From assembly GCA_017306015.1 (NCBI GenBank), contig JAFKJK010000028.1, positions 1-64,000 on the forward strand: DNA of 64,000 nucleotides, given 5' to 3'. Of the stretch, positions 48,641 through 56,727 are shown piece by piece. Each line of letters opens with the position of its first letter. Position 1 is the first letter of the stretch. The position numbers were made by a program, and so were the translations under genes. The notes below the pieces were generated by a model. That model ran no database searches. It was not told the origin of the DNA and was given only the letters and a program-made list of their open reading frames with translations. This DNA is from Propionibacteriaceae bacterium (GTDB lineage Bacteria; Actinomycetota; Actinomycetes; Propionibacteriales; Propionibacteriaceae).

Positions 48641-49411
48641 ATGACCACATCAGTCAGCATTGTTGCCACCCCTGAGGACGTCGGCGTCCGCGTCGCCGGA
48701 CTCATCGCGGACGGGGTGCGCGAGGCGGCATCCGCGCGGCGTCCGTTCCTGCTCGGCTGCCCCACCGGCCGCACACCCGAACCGGTGTTCCCTGCGCTCG
48801 CGGCCCTCGCCGCGGACGGGCTCGACCTGGGCGGGATGGTGATCGTGCTCATGGACGAGTACCTCGTGCCGGCCGGGAGCGGGTTCGCGATGGTCGATCC
48901 GAAGCAGCTCTACAGCTGCGTGGGCTATGCCCGCCGGCAGATCCTGCAGCCGCTGGAGGAGGCGTCCGGCGCGTCCCCGCAGCTGTGGCACGCCGATCCG
49001 GGCGACCCGGGCGAGTACGACCGCCGGATCGCCGCGGCCGGCGGCATCGACGTGTTCCTGTTGGCGTCCGGCGCCAGCGACGGACACGTCGCCTTCAACC
49101 AGCCGGGATCGTCCCGGGACTCGATCACCAGGGTGATCGAGCTGGGGGAGAGCACCCGGCGGGACAACATGGCCACCTTCCCGGTGTTCGCCGAGCTGTC
49201 CGAGGTGCCCCGCCACGGGCTGTCGGTCGGAATCAGCACGATCGCCGACCACACCCGGCGGGCGGTGATGATGCTCACCGGCGCCGACAAGCGCACGGCA
49301 TTCGATCGGATCCGCGGCGCCAGCGCGTACGAGCCCGACTGGCCGGCGACGATCGTCGCCGAGTGCGCGGATCACATTGTCCTGGCCGACGCAGCGGCGG
49401 CCGGTCGGTAA
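48641..49411 (+). CDS. NagB-like glucosamine-6-phosphate deaminase/6-phosphogluconolactonase family protein
   Basis: 256 residues from ATG 48641 (AAGGTGA upstream); a GTG nine bases earlier is less likely. LLGCPTGRTPEPVFPALAAL is the phosphate loop, IVLMDEYLVP holds the general-base Asp, and FLLASGASDGHVAFNQPGSS the NagB signature. In E. coli NagB this reads DGHIAFNEP; the Glu of the Asp-His-Glu triad (E148) is Gln here. It may deaminate an amino-sugar phosphate or have a changed role. It lies in the sugar ABC operon. Confidence 0.85.
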   Translation: MTTSVSIVATPEDVGVRVAGLIADGVREAASARRPFLLGCPTGRTPEPVFPALAALAADGLDLGGMVIVLMDEYLVPAGSGFAMVDPKQLYSCVGYARRQILQPLEEASGASPQLWHADPGDPGEYDRRIAAAGGIDVFLLASGASDGHVAFNQPGSSRDSITRVIELGESTRRDNMATFPVFAELSEVPRHGLSVGISTIADHTRRAVMMLTGADKRTAFDRIRGASAYEPDWPATIVAECADHIVLADAAAAGR

Positions 49412-49439
49412 CCAACACAGCAATCAGGGAAAGGAAGAA

Positions 49440-50741
49440 ATGGCAGCGATCAAGCTGGTCTACATCGGTGGAGGCTCGTCCCGGGGAGCCGGCACCATGG
49501 CGTCGTTCCTGGAACGGGGCGAGCATTTCCAGGGCTCGGAGGTCGTCCTGGTCGACCTCGACCCCGATCGCCTGGAGATCGTCCGCCGGCTTGCGCAGCG
49601 GATCGCCGACGTCAAGGGACTCGACATCACGATCCGGGCCACGTCCGACCGGCGGGCAGCCCTGACCGACGCGGACGCCGTGCTGACCAGCTTCCGTCCG
49701 GGCAACTTCGAGGCGAGGGCCCTGGACGAACGCATTCCGCTCAAGCACGGGGTGATCGGCCAGGAGACCCAGGGTCCCGGCGGCTTCTTCATGGCGCTGC
49801 GGTCGATCGCCGAGTTCACCGGCATCGTCGCCGACATCGAAGCGGTGGCACCCAAGGCGATCATCTTCAACTACACCAACCCGGTGAACATCGTCTCCCA
49901 GGCGGTGAGCAGGTTCACCGACGTGCCGATCTGGTCGATGTGCGAGGGGCTGCTCTACTTCCCCTACTCGACCCTGCGCGCCGCCGGCCTCGATCCCGAG
50001 CGGGCGCGCGTGACCATGGCCGGGGTGAACCACAACACCTGGTCGTTCGAGCACCTCTACGACGGCGAGGACCTGATGCCGCTGCTCGACCGGGCGTGGG
50101 AGGAGCGGCGCGACGACCCGTCGGTCGACGTCCATGCCCGGCGGATGCTGGAACTGGCGGTGACGATGCGGTCGGTGCCGTCCGACTACTTCGAGTACTA
50201 CTACTACGGCCCGGAGATCCTGCGCGAGCTGCAGGGGGCGCGGCGGACCCGGTCGGAGGAGATCATGGCCTCGCTGCCGGACTACTGGAAGCACTACACC
50301 GAGCAGTCCCTCGCGGACGTCCCCGAGCTCGACCCCGACCGGTCGCGTGGCGGCATCCACGAGCTGGAGCTGGCGCTCGACGTGATGGACGCCCACTACA
50401 ACGACACCGGCGAACGGCTGCCGGTGAACCTGCCGAACACCGGCGGCGCGCTGCCGGGGTTCGACGAGGACGTGGTGGTCGAGATGTGGTGCCGGGTGGA
50501 CGCGGCCGGCGTCCATCCCGAGCCGCAGCAGCCGCTGCCGCACACCGTCCGCGGGATCACCCAGACGCTGGCCGAGTACCAGTACGTGGCGGCGGAGGCG
50601 GCCTGGAAGGGTGGAAGGCGGCAGGGGATCGCGGCGTTGGCCGCCAATCCGCTCGTGCCGGGGATCCGGGTGGCGGAGGAGCTGTACGACGAGATGGCGG
50701 CCGCCCACGCGGCCTACCTCCCCGAGCGACTGCTTCGGTGA
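49440..50741 (+). CDS. Glycoside hydrolase family 4 (6-phospho-glycosidase/alpha-galacturonidase type)
   Basis: 433 residues from ATG 49440 after GGAAAGGA. IKLVYIGGGSSRGAGTMASF is the NAD fold; FNYTNPVNIVSQAV, then IWSMCEGLLYFPYSTLRAAG and VTMAGVNHNTWSFEHL, give the Cys and His that bind Mn2+; EYYYYGPEILREL follows. GH4 enzymes cleave by oxidising C3 with NAD+, followed by beta-elimination. The transporter is an ABC, not a PTS, so the substrate may be non-phosphorylated or phosphorylated by the BadF-type kinase next door. The stop overlaps that kinase's start. Confidence 0.9.
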   Translation: MAAIKLVYIGGGSSRGAGTMASFLERGEHFQGSEVVLVDLDPDRLEIVRRLAQRIADVKGLDITIRATSDRRAALTDADAVLTSFRPGNFEARALDERIPLKHGVIGQETQGPGGFFMALRSIAEFTGIVADIEAVAPKAIIFNYTNPVNIVSQAVSRFTDVPIWSMCEGLLYFPYSTLRAAGLDPERARVTMAGVNHNTWSFEHLYDGEDLMPLLDRAWEERRDDPSVDVHARRMLELAVTMRSVPSDYFEYYYYGPEILRELQGARRTRSEEIMASLPDYWKHYTEQSLADVPELDPDRSRGGIHELELALDVMDAHYNDTGERLPVNLPNTGGALPGFDEDVVVEMWCRVDAAGVHPEPQQPLPHTVRGITQTLAEYQYVAAEAAWKGGRRQGIAALAANPLVPGIRVAEELYDEMAAAHAAYLPERLLR

Positions 50742-51739
50742 CCGATCGCTTCCTCGCCCTGGACGCGGGCAACTCCAAGACCGTCGCGGTCGTGGTCGAC
50801 GCGGCCGGGACGGTCCTGGGCCGCGGCCGGGGCGGGCGGGGCGACATCTACAACGCACCCAGCCCCGACGAGGCGGTTGCCGCGGTGATCGGCAGTGCGC
50901 GGGCAGCTCTCGACACGGCCGGTGTCGAGGCGGCCGACCTGGTTGCATCGGCGTTCCGGATCGCCGGCGTCGACTGGCCGGAGGACGCACGCTGGTGGCA
51001 GCAGCGGCTGGCCGCCGAACTGCCCGGAATCGGACGTCACAGCATCGCCAACGACGGCTTCGCGACCCTGCGGCTCGGCGCGCTCGACGGCGTCGGCGTC
51101 GCGGTCACCGTCGGCACCGGCCCGGCCCTCGCAGCGCGCAGCCGCGACGGCCGCGAAGCCTGCTCCGGGTGGTGGGTGTTCGACAACCTCGGTGGCTGGG
51201 GATTGGCGGAGGGAGCCATCCGCTCGGTCTGCCTCGCCTGGATGGGGCTCGGCGAGAAGACCGCGCTCACCGGACGCCTGCTCGCGCTCTTCGACGTCGC
51301 CGACCCCTACGAGTTGCGCTACGGCTTCACCCGGAGGTTCCGGGAGCGTCCGCCCGGCGAGGAGCTGCGGGCCACCCGGACGGTGCTGGAGGTGGCCGGG
51401 ACCGGCGACCCGGTGGCCCTGGCGCTGGTGGAGGACCAGGCGCGGGCCTTCGCGCGCTACGCGGGCTGGGTGTCCGGAGAGGTCGGTGCCGTGCCGTCGC
51501 CGGAGTTCCCGCTGGTGCTCAACGGGTCGATCGTCACCTCCGAGTACCCGGCGTTCCGGACGATGCTCACGGCCGCGATGACCGCCCGCTTCCCGGAGTG
51601 CCCGATCACGGTCGCGACCGCGCCGCCGCTGGCCGGCTGTGTGCTGGACGCCCTCGCCGAGGGCGGGGTCGCGCTGACGACGGAGCTGCGCGACCGGGTG
51701 GCCGGCGCCGCCCATCCGTCCGACTTCCTGGGCACGTGA
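50738..51739 (+). CDS. BadF/BadG/BcrA-type ATPase, N-acetylglucosamine kinase-like
   Basis: 333 residues from a GTG overlapping the GH4 stop. RFLALDAGNSKTVAVVVDAA is the actin-like phosphate-1 motif; ASAFRIAGVDWPED, IANDGFATLRLGAL and VAVTVGTGPALAARSRDGRE with NLGGWGLAEG follow, as in GlcNAc kinase (NAGK) proteins of the BadF family. It probably phosphorylates the (amino) sugar released by the glycosidases, before the NagB-like step. Confidence 0.87.
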   Translation: MTDRFLALDAGNSKTVAVVVDAAGTVLGRGRGGRGDIYNAPSPDEAVAAVIGSARAALDTAGVEAADLVASAFRIAGVDWPEDARWWQQRLAAELPGIGRHSIANDGFATLRLGALDGVGVAVTVGTGPALAARSRDGREACSGWWVFDNLGGWGLAEGAIRSVCLAWMGLGEKTALTGRLLALFDVADPYELRYGFTRRFRERPPGEELRATRTVLEVAGTGDPVALALVEDQARAFARYAGWVSGEVGAVPSPEFPLVLNGSIVTSEYPAFRTMLTAAMTARFPECPITVATAPPLAGCVLDALAEGGVALTTELRDRVAGAAHPSDFLGT

Positions 51740-51750
51740 AGGAGACCCAC

Positions 51751-53856
51751 GTGAGCCGTGCGTCCGAGCTGGTCGCGTCCCTCAGCCTTGAGCAGCAGGC
51801 CGCCCTGCTCAGCGGGGCGGACGACTGGCGCACCTGCGCGATACCGGAGGTCGACCTGCCGGCGGCCGAGCTCGGTGACGGGCCGCACGGCCTGCGCACC
51901 GAGACCGGCGTCGACATGGTCTGGGTGCCGTCGACGGGCTTCCCGACCGGCTCGGCGCTGGGCGCCACCTGGGATGCCGACCTGGTCGCCCGCGTCGGCG
52001 CGGCGATCGGGGAGGAGGCCCGGGCGATGGGCGTCCAGCTCGTGCTCGGTCCCGGGGTGAACATGAAGCGGACGCCACTGTGCGGCCGCAACTTCGAGTA
52101 CTTCGCCGAGGACCCGGTGCTGGCCGGTGACCTGGCGGCGGCCTACATCCGGGGCCTCCAGGGCGTCGGGGTGGGCGCCTGCCTGAAGCACTTCGCAGCC
52201 AACAACCAGGAGACCGACCGCACCGAGATCTCCGTCGAGGCGGACGAGGGCACGCTGCGGGCGACCTATCTGGAGGCGTTCCGGCGCGCGATCGCCGCCG
52301 CTGATCCATGGGCGGTGATGTGCTCGTACAACCGCATCGGGGGCGCCCACGCGTCCCAGCACCACTGGCTGCTCACCGACGTGCTGCGGGACGAGTGGGG
52401 CTACCGCGGGCTGGTCGTCTCGGACTGGGACGCGGTGCACGACCCGGTCGCGGCCGTGGCGGCCGGGCTGGACCTCGAGATGCCCGGCACCGGCGGACGG
52501 AGCGCCGCCGCGATCGTGGCGGCGGTCGCCGGCGGCCGGCTGGACCGGGCCGCCGTCGAGCGGGCCGCGACCCGGGTGGTGGAGTTCGTCGAGCGCTGCC
52601 TGCCCGACGGGCCCGCGTCCAGCCCCGTCCGGGATGCCGGGATCGTGCCGGGGGAGCGGCTGCGGGCCGGGCAGCTGGCCGCGCTCGGGGCGGACGCCCA
52701 CCACGAACTGGCCCGCGAAGCCGCTGCCGCCGCGGCGACGCTGCTGCGGAACCCGGACGGTGTGCTGCCCCTCGACCCGGCCGGAACACAGCGGATCGGC
52801 GTGGTCGGCGGCTACGCGCGGGTGCCGCGGATCCAGGGCGGCGGCTCGTCCGGTGTCTGGCCCGTCCGGGTGGACGAACCGCTGGCCGCGATCCGCGAGG
52901 TCGCCGGCGACCGCGTCCGGTTCGCGCCGGGCTACCCGGTGCCGGCCACCGACTACTACCAGGACACCGCGCCGGCTCCGGAGGCCGACCTCGCCGCGTT
53001 GCGCGCGGAGGCGGTCGCCCTGGCCGGTGACTGCGACGTGGTGGTGGCCTTCGCCGGTCTGCCGCTGTCGGCGGAGGTGGAGGCGGCCGACCGGGACACG
53101 CTCGCGCTGCCCGTCGAGCAGGTCGACCTGCTCGTCGCTCTCGCGGCGACCGGGACGCCGCTGGTCGTGGTGCTCGCCGCCGGCTCGGCCGTCGACCTCG
53201 CACCGTGGCACGACGCCGCGGCCGCGATCCTGCTCACCTGGCTCGGCGGACAGGCCGTGGGCGGCGCCACCGCTGACGTGCTGTTCGGCCTCGCCGAGCC
53301 GGGCGGACGCCTGGGCGAGACCTTCCCGTTGCGCCTCGCCGACACCCCCGGCCACGACACCTTCCCGGGCCGGGACGGCCGGATCGAGTACGCCGAGGGG
53401 CCGCTGATCGGCTACCGCTGGTACGACGCCGGCGGACTGGGCGTCCGCTACCCCTTCGGCCACGGCCTGTCGTACACCCGGTTCGCGTACAGCGACGCGT
53501 CCGTACGGCCCACGCAGGACGGTGTGGAGGTCGAGGTGACCGTCACCAACGTCGGCCAGCGTCCGGGCAGCGAGGTGGTTCAGCTCTACGTCGAGCCGCC
53601 GACCGGATCGCCCGGCCGTCCACTGCGGGAACTGAGGGGGTTCGGCAAGGTCGCGCTGGCGCCCAGCGAATCGCGGACGGTGGCGTTCGCCCTGGGACGC
53701 CGGGACTTCGGCTACCCGGATCCGGCGAACCGGGGCTGGACGCAGCCGGCCGGCGAGTACCGCGTCGTCCTCGCGTCCTCGTCACGGGACGACCGAGCGG
53801 TGCTGCCGGTCCAGCTGGTCGACGGATGGGTTCCCTTCGGCGACGTCCTGCGTTGA
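51751..53856 (+). CDS. Glycoside hydrolase family 3 beta-glycosidase
   Basis: 701 residues; GTG 51751 with AAGGAG six bases before it is preferred to a GTG at 51736. Domain order: GH3 N-terminal barrel (LGDGPHGLRTETGVDMVWVP, GVNMKRTPLCGRNFEYFAED, CLKHFAANNQETDR, VVSDWDAVHDPV with the nucleophile Asp), GH3 C-terminal sandwich (FAGLPLSAEVEAADRDTLAL, LTWLGGQAVGGATADVLFG) and a fibronectin-III-like end (VEVEVTVTNVGQRPGSEVVQ). No signal peptide, so it acts on imported oligosaccharides in the cytosol. It ends the operon. Confidence 0.95.
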   Translation: MSRASELVASLSLEQQAALLSGADDWRTCAIPEVDLPAAELGDGPHGLRTETGVDMVWVPSTGFPTGSALGATWDADLVARVGAAIGEEARAMGVQLVLGPGVNMKRTPLCGRNFEYFAEDPVLAGDLAAAYIRGLQGVGVGACLKHFAANNQETDRTEISVEADEGTLRATYLEAFRRAIAAADPWAVMCSYNRIGGAHASQHHWLLTDVLRDEWGYRGLVVSDWDAVHDPVAAVAAGLDLEMPGTGGRSAAAIVAAVAGGRLDRAAVERAATRVVEFVERCLPDGPASSPVRDAGIVPGERLRAGQLAALGADAHHELAREAAAAAATLLRNPDGVLPLDPAGTQRIGVVGGYARVPRIQGGGSSGVWPVRVDEPLAAIREVAGDRVRFAPGYPVPATDYYQDTAPAPEADLAALRAEAVALAGDCDVVVAFAGLPLSAEVEAADRDTLALPVEQVDLLVALAATGTPLVVVLAAGSAVDLAPWHDAAAAILLTWLGGQAVGGATADVLFGLAEPGGRLGETFPLRLADTPGHDTFPGRDGRIEYAEGPLIGYRWYDAGGLGVRYPFGHGLSYTRFAYSDASVRPTQDGVEVEVTVTNVGQRPGSEVVQLYVEPPTGSPGRPLRELRGFGKVALAPSESRTVAFALGRRDFGYPDPANRGWTQPAGEYRVVLASSSRDDRAVLPVQLVDGWVPFGDVLR

Positions 53857-53869
53857 CGGCGGCGGTCGC

Positions 53870-54742
53870 TCAGCGGCGGCCGGCCGTCCCGAGCTGGGCG
53901 AGGTCGTCGTCACTGAGGTCCAGGTCGGCGACCGCGAGGTTCTGCTCCAGGTGGGCGACGCGCGACGTCCCGGGGATCAGCAGGATGTTGTCGCGGTGGG
54001 ACAGCAGCCAGGCCAGGCCGACCTGCGCGGGGGTGGCACCGATCCGTTCGGCGACCGCCTGCACTGTCGGGTCCTCGGTGACCTTGGGCACCCACGGGAA
54101 CGCCGACCCGAGCGGGAAGTACGGCACGTAGGCGATCCCGCGCTGTGCGCAGAGGTCCAGCACGTCGGCGTCCGCCTGGTCGAGAAGGCTGAACGCGTTC
54201 TGTACGCAGACGATGCCCGCCTGCTCAATGGCCTGTTCCACCTGGGCGCGGTCCGCCGTCGAGATGCCGATGCCGGCGATCTTCCCCTCGTCCCTCAAGG
54301 CGACCATTTCGGCAAGCTGATCCTCCAGCGGCACCTGCTGGTCGGGGTCGGTCGGCGGGTGGTCGGGGATGCGGAGGTTCACCGCTCCCAGCCGTTCGAT
54401 GCCGAGCGTGCGCAGGTTGTCCTCGACGGCCGAGCGCAGTTGCTCGGGACGGTGCGCTGTGGGCCAGCCACCGTCCGCGTCCCGGATGGCGCCGATCTTC
54501 GAGACCAGCACCAGGTCGTCGGGATAGGGGTGCAGCGCCTCCCGGATCAGCTCGTTGGACACGTCCGGCCCGTAGTACTGGGCGGTGTCGATGTGGTTCA
54601 CGCCGAGCTCGACCGCGCGCCGCAGCACCGCGATCGCCTCGTCGTGGTCGCGCGGCGGTCCCATCACGCCCGGCCCGGGGAGCTGCATCGCCCCGAACCC
54701 GATCCGGCGCACGGTGAACTGCCCCAGTTGGAAGGTCTGCAT
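53870..54742 (-). CDS. Aldo/keto reductase
   Basis: 290 residues. FTVRRIGFGAMQLPGPGVMG, then GVNHIDTAQYYGPDVSNELI (Asp and Tyr of the active site), LVLVSKIG (Lys), and IPGTSRVAHLEQNLAVADLD (NADPH binding). The usual catalytic His position is taken by VNLRIPDHP, as in the bacterial AKR12-like group. It reduces aldehydes or ketones with NADPH. It converges on the GH3 gene with 13 bases between stops. Confidence 0.92.
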   Translation of the reverse strand: MQTFQLGQFTVRRIGFGAMQLPGPGVMGPPRDHDEAIAVLRRAVELGVNHIDTAQYYGPDVSNELIREALHPYPDDLVLVSKIGAIRDADGGWPTAHRPEQLRSAVEDNLRTLGIERLGAVNLRIPDHPPTDPDQQVPLEDQLAEMVALRDEGKIAGIGISTADRAQVEQAIEQAGIVCVQNAFSLLDQADADVLDLCAQRGIAYVPYFPLGSAFPWVPKVTEDPTVQAVAERIGATPAQVGLAWLLSHRDNILLIPGTSRVAHLEQNLAVADLDLSDDDLAQLGTAGRR

Positions 54743-55338
54743 GGGACTGAGCCTAGTCCGGTGGCTGAACAGGGACGGCCCTTGTTGCGCCACGGACGGT
54801 GGCGTAAGAACGCTCCTCGGTCCGGCAGTCGCCGACCCACCACAGTCGAGAGCCGTGGAGATGCCCAAGCAGATCCACGGGGTCAGGCACGAGCTCATGG
54901 CGAGGTTCTCGTGCTAGAAGAACGTGGTTGTCGCACCTGTGCTGTCGAGCGGATGCGCGCGGTGCTAGGTGGTGGTGGTTGTCAGCGCCTTGACCCGGCT
55001 GACAACCACCATGGACTAGCACGATGCGGTGATCAGGCGACCAGACCGGCTCATAACAACGTTCAGCGGTCACGCTCGGCTCGAACACGGTGGGTCAGCT
55101 CCCAGCTTGACGGCGTGCCGCTGTCGAGCGGAGGTCGCTGAACCAGAGCCGTCCCCGAATCGCCACGGGGGTGGACCGAGGGAACCCTTCCAGCCAGTCG
55201 GGGCCGGTCCAGGTCACGGCGGTGGGCGACGGGCTCGAAGATCGCCGAGCCCGGGACCAGCACCGTCGTTGCGCGAAACCCGGCCGGGATCGGTCGTCGA
55301 TCCGGTCCCGGCCGGTGGTTTCCCGCGGCCCTGTGCGC
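54743..55338. other. Intergenic region with a long perfect hairpin
   Basis: About 600 bases without a gene I can support. Short minus-strand frames (for example one holding AVTWTGPDWLEGFPRSTPVA) look like remnants and have no start. The hairpin at 54974-55010 is listed separately. Confidence 0.5.
54974..55010. repeat. Perfect 13-bp inverted repeat
   Basis: GGTGGTTGTCAGC (54974-54986) pairs with GCTGACAACCACC (54998-55010) over an 11-base loop; outer GCTAG and CTAGC (54964-54968, 55016-55020) also match. It is not next to any stop codon, so it is more likely a remnant of a mobile element or protein-binding site than a terminator. Confidence 0.7.
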
Positions 55339-56727
55339 CTACGCGGGAAGTCCCTCCGCCAGCCGATCGGCTTCGGCGATGACCTCGCGTGCCACGTCCT
55401 CGTTCCACAGGCCCGTGACGAAGGCGAGGTCGCAGACATTGAAGCGGTTCCGCATCAGATGGCTGTTGCTGAGCGCCCACACCGTCGGCTCCCGCTCACC
55501 CGAGTCCAGGTCGGAAGCCCGGACGGGTGCGCAGGCCTCCCGCAGCGCCCGCGCGATCGCGGCCGGATCGGCCAGGCAGCGTCCCAGCAGGAACTCCCGG
55601 TGCACGCCCCAGTTGGCGACGAAGTCGGCGAACCGGGTGGCGAAGCCCGCCGATTGCATCCGGACCAGTTTGCGGTGGTAGTCGGACCAGCATTCCTCAC
55701 CGGAATGCCCCGACGGGTCCATCACCGCGAACACCGAACGCACCAACCGCTCCGCGTCCGCCGAGGCCAAGGGCCGGGGCTCCGGCAGGCCACCGTCGTC
55801 GAGCCGCGAGACCACCCGCTGCCACAGCAAGGACGCCCACAGCGTCGTCACCCCGACCTGGGCTCCGTGGAGCTGGTGCGGCAGATCGTGGGCGCCCGCC
55901 CACATGTCGAGCATGTGCGAGACCGTGTGCTCCATGCCCGAGGACGGCGAGGTCTGGCGCGCCAGGCCCATCGAGATCCCGCTCAGGGTGAGCAGGTTCT
56001 GCAGCAGTTCGAGGTCCTGCGGCTTCGACTCCCCGATGCCCCGGGCGGCCGCCAGCATCTCCTGGCCCCGATCCCGGGCCAGCAACGCGGCCTCGGCCGA
56101 CCAGTGGTCGTCCATCCCCAGCTGGTTGGCCAGGTACCAGTCGGCCGGGGCGGTGAACATCGAGATCATGTCGCCGAGGCCAGAGCGGTTGAGCTCGACC
56201 GGAGCCATCGCGACGATGTCGGTGTCGACGACGAGGACAGTGGCGTAGGCGCTGGGCGCCGTCCGCTTCACGCCCTTGCGCAGCAGGACGCTCTCGTCGT
56301 CGGCGTAGCCGTTGACCGATGCCGCGGTCTGCACGATCACGTGCGGCCGGCCGGTAGCGGCCACCTTGCCGAGATCGCTGATCGTCCCCGAGCCCACCGT
56401 GACGACGACGTCCGCGTCCCGACAGCCCTGGGTGGCCCGCTCGACCGCGGCCTCGTCGGCCGGCGTGTTCGCGGCGAGCACGACCGGGGTGACGACCGCG
56501 CCCAGGCCGGTCAGCTGGTCACCCACCCACGACTTCAGGTCGCCTTCGGGGCATGGGATCGGAGTAGCGTCGCACAGCAGGGCGATCCGGTCGGGGAGCA
56601 AGTCGTGGACGCGGTCGGCCAGCTGATGCCGGACCCCCGCGCCCAACAGGATGTCCCCTGGGCCTGCGCCCCGGGCCGTGAAGGCAGTCCAGTCGATCGC
56701 CGTGGTGGACGGGGACCCATCGCTCAT
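55339..56727 (-). CDS. sn-glycerol-1-phosphate dehydrogenase family protein (AraM/EgsA-like)
   Basis: 462 residues. VVVTVGSGTISDLGKVAATG is the NAD-binding GSG motif of iron/zinc alcohol dehydrogenase-like proteins; VIVQTAASVNGYADDESVLL, SGLGDMISMFTAPADWYLAN (metal Asp) and SSGMEHTVSHMLDMWAG with LPHQLHGAQVGVTTL (metal His) give the G1P-dehydrogenase pattern. B. subtilis AraM makes glycerol-1-phosphate from DHAP. Here it is coupled (ATGA) to an FGGY kinase, so a catabolic oxidation of a polyol phosphate is more likely. Confidence 0.9.
   Translation of the reverse strand: MSDGSPSTTAIDWTAFTARGAGPGDILLGAGVRHQLADRVHDLLPDRIALLCDATPIPCPEGDLKSWVGDQLTGLGAVVTPVVLAANTPADEAAVERATQGCRDADVVVTVGSGTISDLGKVAATGRPHVIVQTAASVNGYADDESVLLRKGVKRTAPSAYATVLVVDTDIVAMAPVELNRSGLGDMISMFTAPADWYLANQLGMDDHWSAEAALLARDRGQEMLAAARGIGESKPQDLELLQNLLTLSGISMGLARQTSPSSGMEHTVSHMLDMWAGAHDLPHQLHGAQVGVTTLWASLLWQRVVSRLDDGGLPEPRPLASADAERLVRSVFAVMDPSGHSGEECWSDYHRKLVRMQSAGFATRFADFVANWGVHREFLLGRCLADPAAIARALREACAPVRASDLDSGEREPTVWALSNSHLMRNRFNVCDLAFVTGLWNEDVAREVIAEADRLAEGLPA

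Noticed and set aside
50611..51750. Apparent 380-residue N-terminal extension of the GH3 gene
   Set aside because: This part overlaps the GH4 end and BadF-type kinase in another frame and is Arg-rich; the GTG at 51751 has a good ribosome site and the GH3 domain starts there.
54753..55439. Possible transposase remnant in the gap before the glycerol-1-phosphate dehydrogenase-like gene
   Set aside because: Short minus-strand frames could not be matched to any transposase motif (DDE or HTH), so only the hairpin was kept.
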